From NCBI GenBank assembly GCA_051746765.1, contig JBNJFK010000019.1, positions 1-18,894 of the forward strand: a stretch of 18,894 bases of DNA. Reading direction: 5' to 3'. Position 1 is the stretch's first letter, and each line of letters starts with the position of its first letter. The notes beneath the pieces are model-generated. The model did not search any database, was not told the DNA's origin, and saw nothing but the letters and a program-made list of their open reading frames with translations. Positions 1 to 7,559 of this stretch are shown one piece after another. The DNA comes from JBBEBE01 sp051746765 (lineage in GTDB: Bacteria > Bacteroidota > Rhodothermia > Balneolales > Balneolaceae). The position numbers were made by a program, and so were the translations under genes.

Positions 1-113
1 ATCAGGCTCAATACCTGGTGAATTTCACGATCTTCCGTGCGCGCGTCATCCAGTATTCGGTCGAGCAGCGGGTTCAGTGTCTCGTTTCGGGTCGTGGCTG
101 TCGTTGTTTCCAT
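1..113 (-). CDS. Unidentified protein, N-terminal 37 codons only (runs off window)
   Basis: An ATG at 113 opens a minus-strand frame that stays open to the window edge. It starts METTTATTRN and continues with a charged, probably helical stretch (LLDRILDDARTEDREIHQVL). Too little is visible to assign a family, and I do not recognise it. The gene lies 105 bp downstream of purB. The gap holds a terminator candidate and an inverted-repeat cluster, so the gene may have its own regulated promoter rather than being read through from purB. The Shine-Dalgarno is weak (GGAAACGAC just before the ATG). The start is supported by the absence of another in-frame ATG nearby and by the regulatory-looking gap upstream. 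Confidence 0.55.
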   Translation of the reverse strand, partial: METTTATTRNETLNPLLDRILDDARTEDREIHQVLSL

Positions 114-158
114 GTCGTTTCCGTTGGTTTTGTTGAAGGTTTACTCAACAATACGAAC

Positions 159-191
159 GGGGAGTGACAACATATTGTCACCCCCTGACAA
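159..191 (-). promoter_or_regulatory. Three alternating TGACAA/TTGTCA half-sites upstream of the truncated gene
   Basis: On the plus strand TGACAA (165-170), TTGTCA (175-180) and TGACAA (186-191) alternate in orientation with gaps of 4 and 5 bp. The first two form a perfect 7-4-7 palindrome (GTGACAA/TTGTCAC) that extends through flanking G and C runs (159-162 and 182-185) into a stem of about 11 bp with one bulged base. The element ends about 45 bp before the ATG at 113. A degenerate TAnnTTTG-like -7 element (TATTGTTG on the minus strand, plus coordinates 146-153) lies just downstream of it. It could be an operator, or two mutually exclusive RNA hairpins. The regulator is unknown. Confidence 0.45.
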
Positions 192-227
192 AAAAACTTC
201 ACCCTCCCCGGCCGCCTGTCAGGAGGG
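190..227 (-). terminator. Candidate intrinsic terminator of purB, overlapping its stop codon
   Basis: In the minus-strand transcript CCCTCC (plus 227-222) pairs with GGAGGG (plus 207-202) across a 14-nt loop. A 5-nt spacer and seven U residues (plus 196-190) follow. The first arm lies in the last purB codons, immediately before the TGA at 221-219. The spacer is longer than ideal and the stem is only 6 bp, so efficiency is uncertain. The U tract overlaps the outermost half-site of the adjacent repeat element. Confidence 0.45.
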
Positions 228-1520
228 AATGACACCTGCCCGTTTGAAGAGCGTATCCACGTGTTTCGTGTGGTGCTCCCAATCGAATGCAGATTCGATC
301 TCCTTCTTCGATAGAGTGTTGGAAATTGCCTCGCTGGAGAGTACGAGTTCCCGATACGGCTGCTTCTCCTGCCACGCCTGCATCGCCAGGGGTTGAACCG
401 TATCGTACGCCTCCTCCCGGGAGAGCCCCTTGTCGATCAGCATCAACAGGAGCCTCTGCGAGAAAACCAAACCCTGGGTCTTCTCCATATTCTCTTTCAT
501 GTGGTCCGGATAGATCGTCAATTTTTCGACTACGCCGGAAAACCGGTTCAACATGTAGTCCAGCAGCATTGTGGCATCGGGAAGGATAATCCTCTCGGCC
601 GATGAATGTGAAATATCCCGCTCGTGCCAGAGGGGAATATTTTCGAACGCCGTCACCATGTATCCGCGAAGAACCCGGGCACATCCGGTGATGTTCTCCG
701 AACTGACGGGGTTTCGTTTGTGAGGCATCGCAGAGGAGCCTTTCTGCCCCTTCCCGAAGAACTCCTCCGCTTCCCGAACCTCGGTTCGCTGCAGATGACG
801 AATCTCCACAGCCATCTTTTCAAGGGTGGACCCAATGAGGGCCAGGGTCGACATGTAGGCGGCATGACGATCCCGTTGCAGGGTCTGTGTCGAAATGGGC
901 GCTCTCGAGAGGCCCAAAATTTCACATGTCACCTCTTCTACTTCCGGTGGAATGTTGGCAAACGTTCCGACGGCGCCGGAAAGCTTTCCGAACTCGACGC
1001 CTGCAGCTGCCTCTTCGAACCGTTTTCGGTTACGCTCCATTTCGGCAAACCAGAGTGCGCATTTGAGCCCGAACGTCACCGGTTCGGCATGGACTCCGTG
1101 CGTGCGGCCCATCATCAATGTATTCTTTTGCTCCATCGCCTTGGCGCGCAAAACCTCCAGCATCCGGTCGATCCCCTTCCGGAGAATCTCATTGGCCTGT
1201 TTGAGGCGGACACCGGTTGCGGTATCCACCACATCTGTCGAAGTCAATCCATAGTGTACCCACTTCTTCTCTTCGCCCAGCGACTCCGACACGGCCCGCG
1301 TAAAGGCCACCACATCATGCCGCGTCTCCTTCTCGATCTCCAAAATCCGATCCACATCAAAACTCGCTTTCTCGTAGAGAATGTCCACATCCTCTTTCGG
1401 GATCTTTCCCAACCGGCTCCATGCACGGCAGGCGGCCAACTCCACCTCCAACCACGCTTGAAACTGATTCCGGATGGACCAGATCTCCCTCATTTCGGGT
1501 CGTGAATATCGTTCAATCAT
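219..1520 (-). CDS. purB: Adenylosuccinate lyase
   Basis: Fumarase/aspartase-superfamily lyase acting twice in purine synthesis: it removes fumarate from SAICAR and from adenylosuccinate. It is 433 residues long, close to the Bacillus-type enzyme. The superfamily signature GSSAMPHKRNP lies at residues 261-271 and carries the flexible-loop catalytic serine. TRHDVVAF (67-74) includes His68 and GRTHG (138-142) includes His141, which coincide in position with the catalytic histidines known from Bacillus subtilis PurB. The ATG at 1520 gives a standard N-terminus (MIERYSRPEM). The Shine-Dalgarno is poor. It lies 56 bp downstream of the M48 protease gene with no obvious terminator between them, so co-transcription is possible. 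The family assignment is secure. Confidence 0.97.
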   Translation of the reverse strand: MIERYSRPEMREIWSIRNQFQAWLEVELAACRAWSRLGKIPKEDVDILYEKASFDVDRILEIEKETRHDVVAFTRAVSESLGEEKKWVHYGLTSTDVVDTATGVRLKQANEILRKGIDRMLEVLRAKAMEQKNTLMMGRTHGVHAEPVTFGLKCALWFAEMERNRKRFEEAAAGVEFGKLSGAVGTFANIPPEVEEVTCEILGLSRAPISTQTLQRDRHAAYMSTLALIGSTLEKMAVEIRHLQRTEVREAEEFFGKGQKGSSAMPHKRNPVSSENITGCARVLRGYMVTAFENIPLWHERDISHSSAERIILPDATMLLDYMLNRFSGVVEKLTIYPDHMKENMEKTQGLVFSQRLLLMLIDKGLSREEAYDTVQPLAMQAWQEKQPYRELVLSSEAISNTLSKKEIESAFDWEHHTKHVDTLFKRAGVIPS

Positions 1521-1576
1521 ACTTCTTGGATTCGGTTGTTCGGTTAACGATGGTTTGAGGACGATGGCTTGTCATA

Positions 1577-3079
1577 CTATTCCTGAACCGGGATTTTGAT
1601 CCATTGACCGCTCTGTACCTGGTCTTCCAGATACATCTGGTTCAGAATGGCGACGTCTTCGTGTTCGATATCCATTGGAAGTTCGTCCGGAAGAAACGAA
1701 GCCAGAGTCCCGCTGCGATCGGCCCGGAACACCTGCAGACGAACGGGCCGGGTCGACAGAAGTTCGGGATCCTCCAGATCGCGGAAGGACGAAGCGATCG
1801 ATTCAAACGACGAACCAAATGTATCGAACTGTTCGGCGACCGTATAGCTCAAAAACTGAAAGACAGATCCGTCATGACTCAGGGCGTCGAGTCGAAGCCG
1901 AACATCCGTACCATCCTGAAGAGAGGCATCCGCCACGGCATACCACGCCGACCGTCCATCGGATCTGTTCACCTCCCCCTGCTCCACGGCCGTAACCCCT
2001 TCACTCTGGACAAAACTCTCCACAAGCGCCCGGGGCGACTCTGCATCCGGCGGCATTCCCATGATCGTCACCGCATCCTGTTCCGGTGAAACCATCACCA
2101 CTCTCGACGGTTCGTTGATCAACTCCCAATCGGTCGGCACATCCCATCGAAACGCCATGTCCGGATGGACAAACGAGTCCCCTTCCCGAAAACCGTGACG
2201 CGGATTCTCACCGAAGATGATCCCGTCGATCAACTCCATGTACCGATCCTGATTGAGCTCCGACTGTTCATACCCTTCGGCTTCCCACTCTCGTGCCATC
2301 TCCGGAATCTGCTGCTCCCGCTCTCCCGGGTCGGGGTGAGTCGAAGCAAAGCCGGGAATCTGTTGTCCCTCACTCTCCGAAATACGTTTCAACGTCGTAA
2401 AAAGGGCCGACCCCTCCGATGCCTCGTATCCAGTCCGGGCAGCATATTCGACACCCAGTCGGTCCGATTCCCGCTCGTTCTCTCTTGAATAGCTCAGAAA
2501 GAGAAGTTGAGCTGCCTGGGCACTCATATTCATGAGCGATTCGCCCGGAAGCCCCAACACCTCCTGACCGAAAATGGTCCCTCCCACGACCGCCACCTGT
2601 CCAAGCGTCTGCTGCATCGCCCGCTGGGATGCGTGACGAGCGGCGACATGGCCAATCTCGTGGCCCATCACCACCGCAAACTGCGCCTCGTTGTTGAAAT
2701 GTGCGAGGATCCCCCTCGTGAAGTAGACGTACCCTCCGGGAAGTGCAAATGCGTTGATCACCGGGCTGTCCAGAAGTCGAAAGGTAAACTCTGTATTCTT
2801 CCACATCTCTTCGGCTTCCGGACGCCTCAGATGACTCACCTCCAGCATCCGGTCTCCGACCTCGCTAACATATCCCGACAAATCCTCATCCTCGTAAAGA
2901 CCAAATTGAGACACAATCTGTGGATCATTCTCCTGCCCCAGTTGGATCTCTTCCTGCCAGGAATACCCGAACGCCCGTTTATTCCCTGATACCGGATTCT
3001 TCTGAATGGTACAACCGATCCCTCCAAACAGAATTAAAAGTATTGCAAACCACCCGCTTCTACCGACGATCGTTCTCAT
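1577..3079 (-). CDS. M48 family zinc metalloprotease lipoprotein with C-terminal PsbP-like and LysM-like regions
   Basis: Predicted envelope metalloprotease of 500 residues. I start it at the ATG at 3079, which has a good Shine-Dalgarno (GGGGAG, about 6 nt upstream) and begins a signal sequence (hydrophobic residues 10-20). That sequence ends at Cys23, a possible lipidation site, although Gly at -3 is atypical for a lipobox. The catalytic motif HEIGH is at 140-144. The third zinc ligand is probably Glu202 in ENERESD (200-206). STHPDPGER (247-254) is typical of M48B/BepA-like proteases. After the peptidase, residues about 300-435 resemble a PsbP/Mog1-type fold (a W-rich start, then an F..I..SFR end). 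Residues about 445-498 resemble a degenerate LysM-like module; both tail assignments are tentative. A likely role is envelope protein quality control. The open frame extends upstream to 3187, but that extension lacks signal-peptide character. Confidence 0.88.
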   Translation of the reverse strand: MRTIVGRSGWFAILLILFGGIGCTIQKNPVSGNKRAFGYSWQEEIQLGQENDPQIVSQFGLYEDEDLSGYVSEVGDRMLEVSHLRRPEAEEMWKNTEFTFRLLDSPVINAFALPGGYVYFTRGILAHFNNEAQFAVVMGHEIGHVAARHASQRAMQQTLGQVAVVGGTIFGQEVLGLPGESLMNMSAQAAQLLFLSYSRENERESDRLGVEYAARTGYEASEGSALFTTLKRISESEGQQIPGFASTHPDPGEREQQIPEMAREWEAEGYEQSELNQDRYMELIDGIIFGENPRHGFREGDSFVHPDMAFRWDVPTDWELINEPSRVVMVSPEQDAVTIMGMPPDAESPRALVESFVQSEGVTAVEQGEVNRSDGRSAWYAVADASLQDGTDVRLRLDALSHDGSVFQFLSYTVAEQFDTFGSSFESIASSFRDLEDPELLSTRPVRLQVFRADRSGTLASFLPDELPMDIEHEDVAILNQMYLEDQVQSGQWIKIPVQE

Positions 3080-3094
3080 CTTGACTCCCCTTTT

Positions 3095-3110
3095 GATCAG
3101 ATTTCTGATC
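3095..3110. promoter_or_regulatory. 16-bp inverted repeat just upstream of the M48 protease RBS
   Basis: GATCAG (3095-3100) and CTGATC (3105-3110) form a perfect 6-4-6 inverted repeat. It lies immediately before the AAAAGGGGAG Shine-Dalgarno region of the M48 gene (start 3079). It could be an operator, or an RNA hairpin close to the ribosome-binding site. No regulator is implied by the sequence. Confidence 0.35.
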
Positions 3111-3115
3111 CTCCC

Positions 3116-3143
3116 GAAACAAAACACGCCCGAATGGCTCGGG
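3116..3143 (-). terminator. Weak terminator-like hairpin after the DUF2779 gene
   Basis: On the minus strand CCCGA (plus 3143-3139) pairs with TCGGG (plus 3133-3129) around a 5-nt loop. A T-rich but interrupted tract (CGTGTTTTGTTTC) follows. A 5-bp stem with a broken U tract is marginal. If functional, it would separate the DUF2779 gene from the M48 gene 130 bp downstream. Confidence 0.25.
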
Positions 3144-3211
3144 TCGAACCGCCTGTCCCGATTCCCGGAACGAAGCTTTGCCATCACCTCTTAAAAGTAC
3201 CACATCGACGG

Positions 3212-5050
3212 CTAAAACTGAATCCAATCTTCCGCTCCCTCACTCTTCTCTTCCAGACGTTTCCAATAACGGAAGAGCAACACCATGGACCAGGTATCGA
3301 GCCAGCAATAGCTCTCCAATGCTTCCAAAACGGCCTCTTTCGGCAGTCCCCATCCACGCGGCATCCAGAGCGAAAGCCAGGCGTGTATGGCCACGGCACC
3401 ATCTCCGACAGGACAACCGTGCTCGACAACCGCCTCGTACGGTCGGTCCGGGAGCGTCGATCCAAAGGCTCTCTCCAGTTCCGCCGGCAAAGAAAGTGAC
3501 GAATCCAGACGTTTCAGCTCCGGTTCACTCGCCAAAAGTACCGGAAGTGCTGCTTTGAGACCCAGGGATCCATTCAGGTCGAGATGATGAAAAAAGTCCC
3601 TCAAAAGGTGACCCAAATCGAGAAAACCGGTCGAACGTTGTGTCAGCTCCCGAAGTTTCTCCCGTTCCGGACGCCCCTCCGGTACCGTCCGGGAAACGTC
3701 CGACCAGAGTCGATTCAGAGCCTGCCGTTCAAACGGCGAAAAGTGAACAAGTGTCCCGTTCGATAGTCCGGGCACAGCAAGAAGGGCCTCCAGAAATCGC
3801 CCGGTCGTCCCCTCCAGTTCATTCGATTCCAGCCATCCGTTCCAATGAACCGTACCATCCTCCTCGAGCGTATGACAAGAAAACTGAAACAGGACCGACT
3901 CGTACGGTCGCTTCCCCTCTCCAAGGGGGATGGGGCAGGCAGCCGCCTCGAAATCAATAAAATGGAGTGGCCACTCCGGCGCATTCAACGAGTTCCAGAG
4001 CTCCCTGCGAACCCACTCCCGGGGAACCCGCTTTCCGCGTGCATTCAGGAGCTGTAGGGCGCGTCGGTGCGACGTAGAGAAACGGGACGAAGCCGGAGTC
4101 AGGACACTGGCCTCCCCCCACCCCTCCGGCAACGCCAGAGACCCCGGATCCAGGCGCCCCGACACCAATGCCTCCCGATTCCCTCTACCAATCAAAGAGA
4201 ACAGATTCCCTTCCGGAGCCTCATCCCCGAGCCGGGTCGCCCAACAGCCCGGATGGTTCCACTCGGGAACCGGCCCCCGCCAGCGGCACCCCTGACACGC
4301 TGGTCCCACTTCGAATGGAGGATCCACCTCTCCGTCACGAACCCGCTCCAGCATGTTCAACTGCCGATCCAGCGACATCCCCTGCAACGAAGAATGCAGG
4401 TGATCACTCTCCAATCCGTTCTCCACCCGGTTCAACCACTCCTCTGCGTCCACTTCGACCAGGAGCTCCCCTTCCGGCTCCGCCAACGGCTCGCCACGAG
4501 CCAACCGCTCGAACAGTCGTGCCTTCCCCTCCTGAAACCGTGCATCCGGAAAGACCAACCGTACTTCGACCGACCGGCCTGGCAGAAGCTGCCGCACGGC
4601 CCAGCGCCCCAGTGCTCCTTCCTGGAGTGCTTTAAAGAGAGACGACCGCTCACCCGGCATCCGGGAAAGCCTCGGTACTGCCGATCGCCAGAGTCGTTCA
4701 TACGTCAAAAAAAGGATCACATGGTCCCCGCTCTGAACAATCAGGGGGAAACGCATGGTCAGAAGAGAGGCATCCAATTGGGCATCGTAGAGCCGGATAT
4801 CGCGCTCCTCCTGTAGTCGCTTGACCGTTCGGGCAGCCCGATCCGATCCGTACATCTGAAGAGACTCGCCATCGGGATATCGCCTCTGAAGCAGCCGCCG
4901 GATCAACGTTCGGTTCGGATTTCGGAGCGGATGGCGAACCGGGGGATCGTCTGCCTGTTGCTCGTAAGATATACGCAGCGGACAACCGAGATGTCGTCGA
5001 ATCTCCCGGGGAGACCATCGTCTGTGATTTGAATCAGCTTCAGGAGCCAT
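3212..5050 (-). CDS. DUF2779 protein: Cas4/RecB-like N-terminal region with four cysteines plus DEDD-type exonuclease-like C-terminal domain
   Basis: 612 residues from the ATG at 5050 (a GTG at 5053 is also possible). The C-terminal half matches DUF2779, an RNase H/DnaQ-like domain. It shows HFIDFEA with Asp366/Glu368, the following PIPLGEGKRPYESVLFQFS block, VHFSPFE, FLDLGHLL (Asp478), NGSLGLKAALPVL, and YCWLDT (Asp585). The N-terminal part resembles the Cas4/RecB-like PD-(D/E)XK module usually fused to DUF2779. Cys23 and Cys252, Cys255, Cys269 (CxxC-x13-CW) fit the family's iron-sulfur ligands. The expected nuclease motifs appear missing: where relatives have a D-hhh strand and ExK, this protein has RFPLIV and FLTYER. 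The murB stop lies inside its first codons, indicating translational coupling. No cas gene is nearby. Function is unknown; a DNA- or RNA-processing role is an inference. Confidence 0.85.
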   Translation of the reverse strand: MAPEADSNHRRWSPREIRRHLGCPLRISYEQQADDPPVRHPLRNPNRTLIRRLLQRRYPDGESLQMYGSDRAARTVKRLQEERDIRLYDAQLDASLLTMRFPLIVQSGDHVILFLTYERLWRSAVPRLSRMPGERSSLFKALQEGALGRWAVRQLLPGRSVEVRLVFPDARFQEGKARLFERLARGEPLAEPEGELLVEVDAEEWLNRVENGLESDHLHSSLQGMSLDRQLNMLERVRDGEVDPPFEVGPACQGCRWRGPVPEWNHPGCWATRLGDEAPEGNLFSLIGRGNREALVSGRLDPGSLALPEGWGEASVLTPASSRFSTSHRRALQLLNARGKRVPREWVRRELWNSLNAPEWPLHFIDFEAAACPIPLGEGKRPYESVLFQFSCHTLEEDGTVHWNGWLESNELEGTTGRFLEALLAVPGLSNGTLVHFSPFERQALNRLWSDVSRTVPEGRPEREKLRELTQRSTGFLDLGHLLRDFFHHLDLNGSLGLKAALPVLLASEPELKRLDSSLSLPAELERAFGSTLPDRPYEAVVEHGCPVGDGAVAIHAWLSLWMPRGWGLPKEAVLEALESYCWLDTWSMVLLFRYWKRLEEKSEGAEDWIQF

Positions 5051-6101
5051 CACTCGAAATCAGTGTCACTTCCCGCTCCAATTCGATTCCGAACATCTCC
5101 AGAACACGGCTGCGAATTCGATCTGAAAAGGCCAGAATCTCCTCGGCACCGGCACCCCCGTAATTGACCAAAACCAGCGGCTGTCCCGGCCATGTACCCA
5201 CATTTCCCTCCCGAACCCCCTTCATGCCCGCATGTTCGATCAGCCAGGCGGCCGGAAGCTTGACACTCGTTCCGTCCACAGGGTAGAATGGCACCTCTCC
5301 AACTCGATGTTGAATCTCTTCCAGCCGAGCGATGTCGACCACCGGATTTTTGAAGAAACTGCCGGCATTCCCGGTCACGGCCGGATCGGGAAGTTTGGAT
5401 CGGCGAATGGCCACCACAGCGTCAAAGACATTCCGGATGGACGGATCCCGAATCTCATGCTTCTCCAACCACTCCGACAGGGCACGATAGTCACAAGAGG
5501 GTCGATATCCCTTTCGGATCAGGCGAAGGGTCACCGATCCGATCAGGTAGCGTCCACGATCGCCTCCCTTGAACAGGCTCTCCCTGTACCCGAAATCGCA
5601 CATCCCGGAATCCATCATCCGCCACGATCCGGAAGTCAAATCAAACGCATCCAACGAGACCATCCGATCGGCCAACTCGACCCCGTATGCCCCGATATTC
5701 TGGACGGGGGCAGCCCCGACCGTACCTGGAATCAGCGCCAACTGTTCGAGCCCTCCCAAATTTCGCTCGACGGCCCAGCGTACCAACGCATGCCACACCA
5801 CACCAGCTCCGGCGCGCAGATGCACCTCCTGTTCCGTTTCATGCACCACCTCTATGGACGAAACCTCCATCCGAATCACGGGATCGGGGAGCGGATCCCT
5901 CAAAAGCACATTGCTCCCACCCCCCAGAATCAGCATCGACTCCGAAAGGAGGCCCTGTTTATGCAGAGCGTCAATCTGCTCCTTTTGGGTGATCTGGTAG
6001 AGCGTCTCTGCGGTAGCCTCCACGCCCAGTGTATTCCATCTCTTCAGAGAGATCTCCCGACGTGGAGACGGCATCTCGTTCGTACGGCTGGAAATACCCA
6101 T
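5040..6101 (-). CDS. murB: UDP-N-acetylenolpyruvoylglucosamine reductase, type I
   Basis: FAD-dependent, NADPH-using cytoplasmic enzyme that reduces UDP-GlcNAc-enolpyruvate to UDP-MurNAc in peptidoglycan synthesis. Motifs, numbered on the 354-residue TTG-start version: FAD-binding GGGSNVLL (61-68), IPGTVGAAPVQNIGAYG (125-141), YRESLFK (173-179, with the active-site-type Arg174), GNAGSFFKNP (245-254, with the proton-donor Ser249), and the C-terminal Glu345 in REV. The length and the YRES loop indicate the E. coli-like type I enzyme. I start at the ATG at 6101 (353 residues) because GGGGGGAG lies 9 nt upstream; the TTG at 6104 is adjacent but less likely. The CNNM gene stops at 6108, so the two are probably co-transcribed. 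The 3' end overlaps the start of the DUF2779 gene. Confidence 0.96.
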   Translation of the reverse strand: MGISSRTNEMPSPRREISLKRWNTLGVEATAETLYQITQKEQIDALHKQGLLSESMLILGGGSNVLLRDPLPDPVIRMEVSSIEVVHETEQEVHLRAGAGVVWHALVRWAVERNLGGLEQLALIPGTVGAAPVQNIGAYGVELADRMVSLDAFDLTSGSWRMMDSGMCDFGYRESLFKGGDRGRYLIGSVTLRLIRKGYRPSCDYRALSEWLEKHEIRDPSIRNVFDAVVAIRRSKLPDPAVTGNAGSFFKNPVVDIARLEEIQHRVGEVPFYPVDGTSVKLPAAWLIEHAGMKGVREGNVGTWPGQPLVLVNYGGAGAEEILAFSDRIRSRVLEMFGIELEREVTLISSDGS

Positions 6102-6107
6102 CAAGCC

Positions 6108-7496
6108 CTACTCCCCCCGGGATGGTTTTAGCGGGTGAAGCGGTTGAACACGTACTTTCCGAACCCGATTGTTGCGAACCGAATGTACCGTCAACTCCAG
6201 ACCCCGGTAGTTCAGTCGTTCTCCAACTCCCGGAATTCGTTCGCTCAAGTGATAGATGAGCCCGCCCAACGTCTCATATTCGTCTGAATCGGTGGTTATC
6301 TCCCGTTTGAGCAGCTTTTCCATATCATCCAGATCGACGCCGGCGTCAAAAAGCCAGACACCGTTTCGATATCTCTTGTACGGTTTTTCGTCTGCCTCTT
6401 CATACTCATCCCCCATCTCGCCAACGATCTCCTCGAGAATATCGTCCAGCGTCACCAGCCCCTCGGTTCCGCCATACTCATCCACAACGATGGCCAGGTG
6501 GGTCTTCTCTTGCTGGAAAACGCGCAACAGATCGTCCAGCTTCTTGGTTGCCGGAATGAAAAGAGTCCGACGGGCAATACTGCGCCAATTGATGGTAGTT
6601 GCGTCCAGATCAGAGTGGATGTAGGGAAGCACATCTTTTGCATAAATCACACCCAGAATCGTATCCAGGTCACTCTCGTAGAGAGGCATTCGGGAATAGC
6701 CTTTGGTCCGGATCAAATCGACCACTTCGCGAAGCGAATGATCGACCGAAACGGCGACAATATTTACGCGGGACGTCATGATTTCGCGAACTTCCGTATG
6801 TCCGAATTCGATCACATTTTCGATAATCTCGCGCTCGTCTCCGTGAATGGATCCCGACTTCTCGCCCACCTCGGCCATCGTCCGGAGATCATCGGTCGTC
6901 ATGCGATTTGACGGACGGGGAAGGCGACGCTCCAGCGAGAGTGTGCTCTCGGCGATCAGGGCCGCGACCGGCTTCATCAAAATGAAGTGAAGATAGATGA
7001 ATGTGGAGTACCGGCGAGCCATTCGGAGCGGGTGGTTGATCGAGATCATCTTGGGCGTAATTTCGCTCAGAATGAGGATCATAAACGTGAGAACCACCAC
7101 TTCGAATGCATAGACCCAGACACCGGCCAACCCGTAACTGGCAGCGATCCGACCAGTCAAAACGGCCGCAGCCACGGAAGTGACGATATTGGCAAACGTA
7201 TTACCGATCAGAATCGTCGCCAAAAGCCGGCGCGGTTTCTGAAGCATCCGGATAATTCGGTCATCCAGTCCACCGGGTCTGGCATCCCGATCCAGCTTGT
7301 CCATCTGGTTGGCCATCGAAAAGAAGGCCACTTCCGAACCCGAGAAGAGAGCACTGAGAATCAGACCGGCAACAATAACACCGACAAAGACCAGCCACGT
7401 CACCAGGGTGATTGGATCACCGACCGTTGCCAGCGTGGCATCGACCGCAAGGGTGATATCAGGGTAGAGACTTGGAGGTTCGTCGAGCGTTTCCAA
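6108..7496 (-). CDS. CNNM/CBS/CorC-HlyC domain membrane protein (GldE-like, putative divalent cation transporter)
   Basis: 462-residue inner-membrane protein. Domain order: CNNM/DUF21 transmembrane domain (about 30-190, hydrophobic segments near 33-55, 95-115, 125-148 and 165-185), two CBS repeats (about 238-290 and 302-358), and a CorC/HlyC domain (about 375-455). SGSEVAFFS (52-60) and SEITPK (144-149) are CNNM hallmarks; VVDEYGGTEGLVTLDDILEE (337-356) is the second CBS core. Family members are implicated in magnesium/cobalt export. In Bacteroidota the GldE paralogue follows ssb, and here the gene also lies 63 bp after ssb. The next gene is murB rather than gldD, so I do not assign gldE. The start is TTG at 7496, since no in-frame ATG exists between the upstream stop (7518) and the first membrane segment. 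A GTG at codon 33 is a poorer alternative. Confidence 0.92.
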   Translation of the reverse strand: METLDEPPSLYPDITLAVDATLATVGDPITLVTWLVFVGVIVAGLILSALFSGSEVAFFSMANQMDKLDRDARPGGLDDRIIRMLQKPRRLLATILIGNTFANIVTSVAAAVLTGRIAASYGLAGVWVYAFEVVVLTFMILILSEITPKMISINHPLRMARRYSTFIYLHFILMKPVAALIAESTLSLERRLPRPSNRMTTDDLRTMAEVGEKSGSIHGDEREIIENVIEFGHTEVREIMTSRVNIVAVSVDHSLREVVDLIRTKGYSRMPLYESDLDTILGVIYAKDVLPYIHSDLDATTINWRSIARRTLFIPATKKLDDLLRVFQQEKTHLAIVVDEYGGTEGLVTLDDILEEIVGEMGDEYEEADEKPYKRYRNGVWLFDAGVDLDDMEKLLKREITTDSDEYETLGGLIYHLSERIPGVGERLNYRGLELTVHSVRNNRVRKVRVQPLHPLKPSRGE

Positions 7497-7559
7497 TAAC
7501 CATCTATTCGTTCTTGGTCAGATGAAAATGTACATCTTCACATGTGCAGGAGCAACCGG

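Noticed and set aside
159..185. The 159-185 hairpin as an intrinsic terminator
   Set aside because: The stem is not followed by a T tract on either strand; on the minus strand the T run precedes it. A regulatory element fits better.
624..1505. 293-codon plus-strand frame
   Set aside because: Antisense shadow of purB, whose signature motifs are unmistakable on the other strand.
3080..3187. 36-codon N-terminal extension of the M48 protease
   Set aside because: The ATG at 3079 has a strong Shine-Dalgarno and starts a signal sequence. The extension would bury that signal behind a basic segment.
3212..5050. CRISPR-associated Cas4 and a CRISPR system
   Set aside because: The Cas4-like region is part of the DUF2779 architecture. 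No other cas genes and no repeat array are present.
5232..6131. 299-codon plus-strand frame
   Set aside because: Antisense shadow of murB; no family resemblance.
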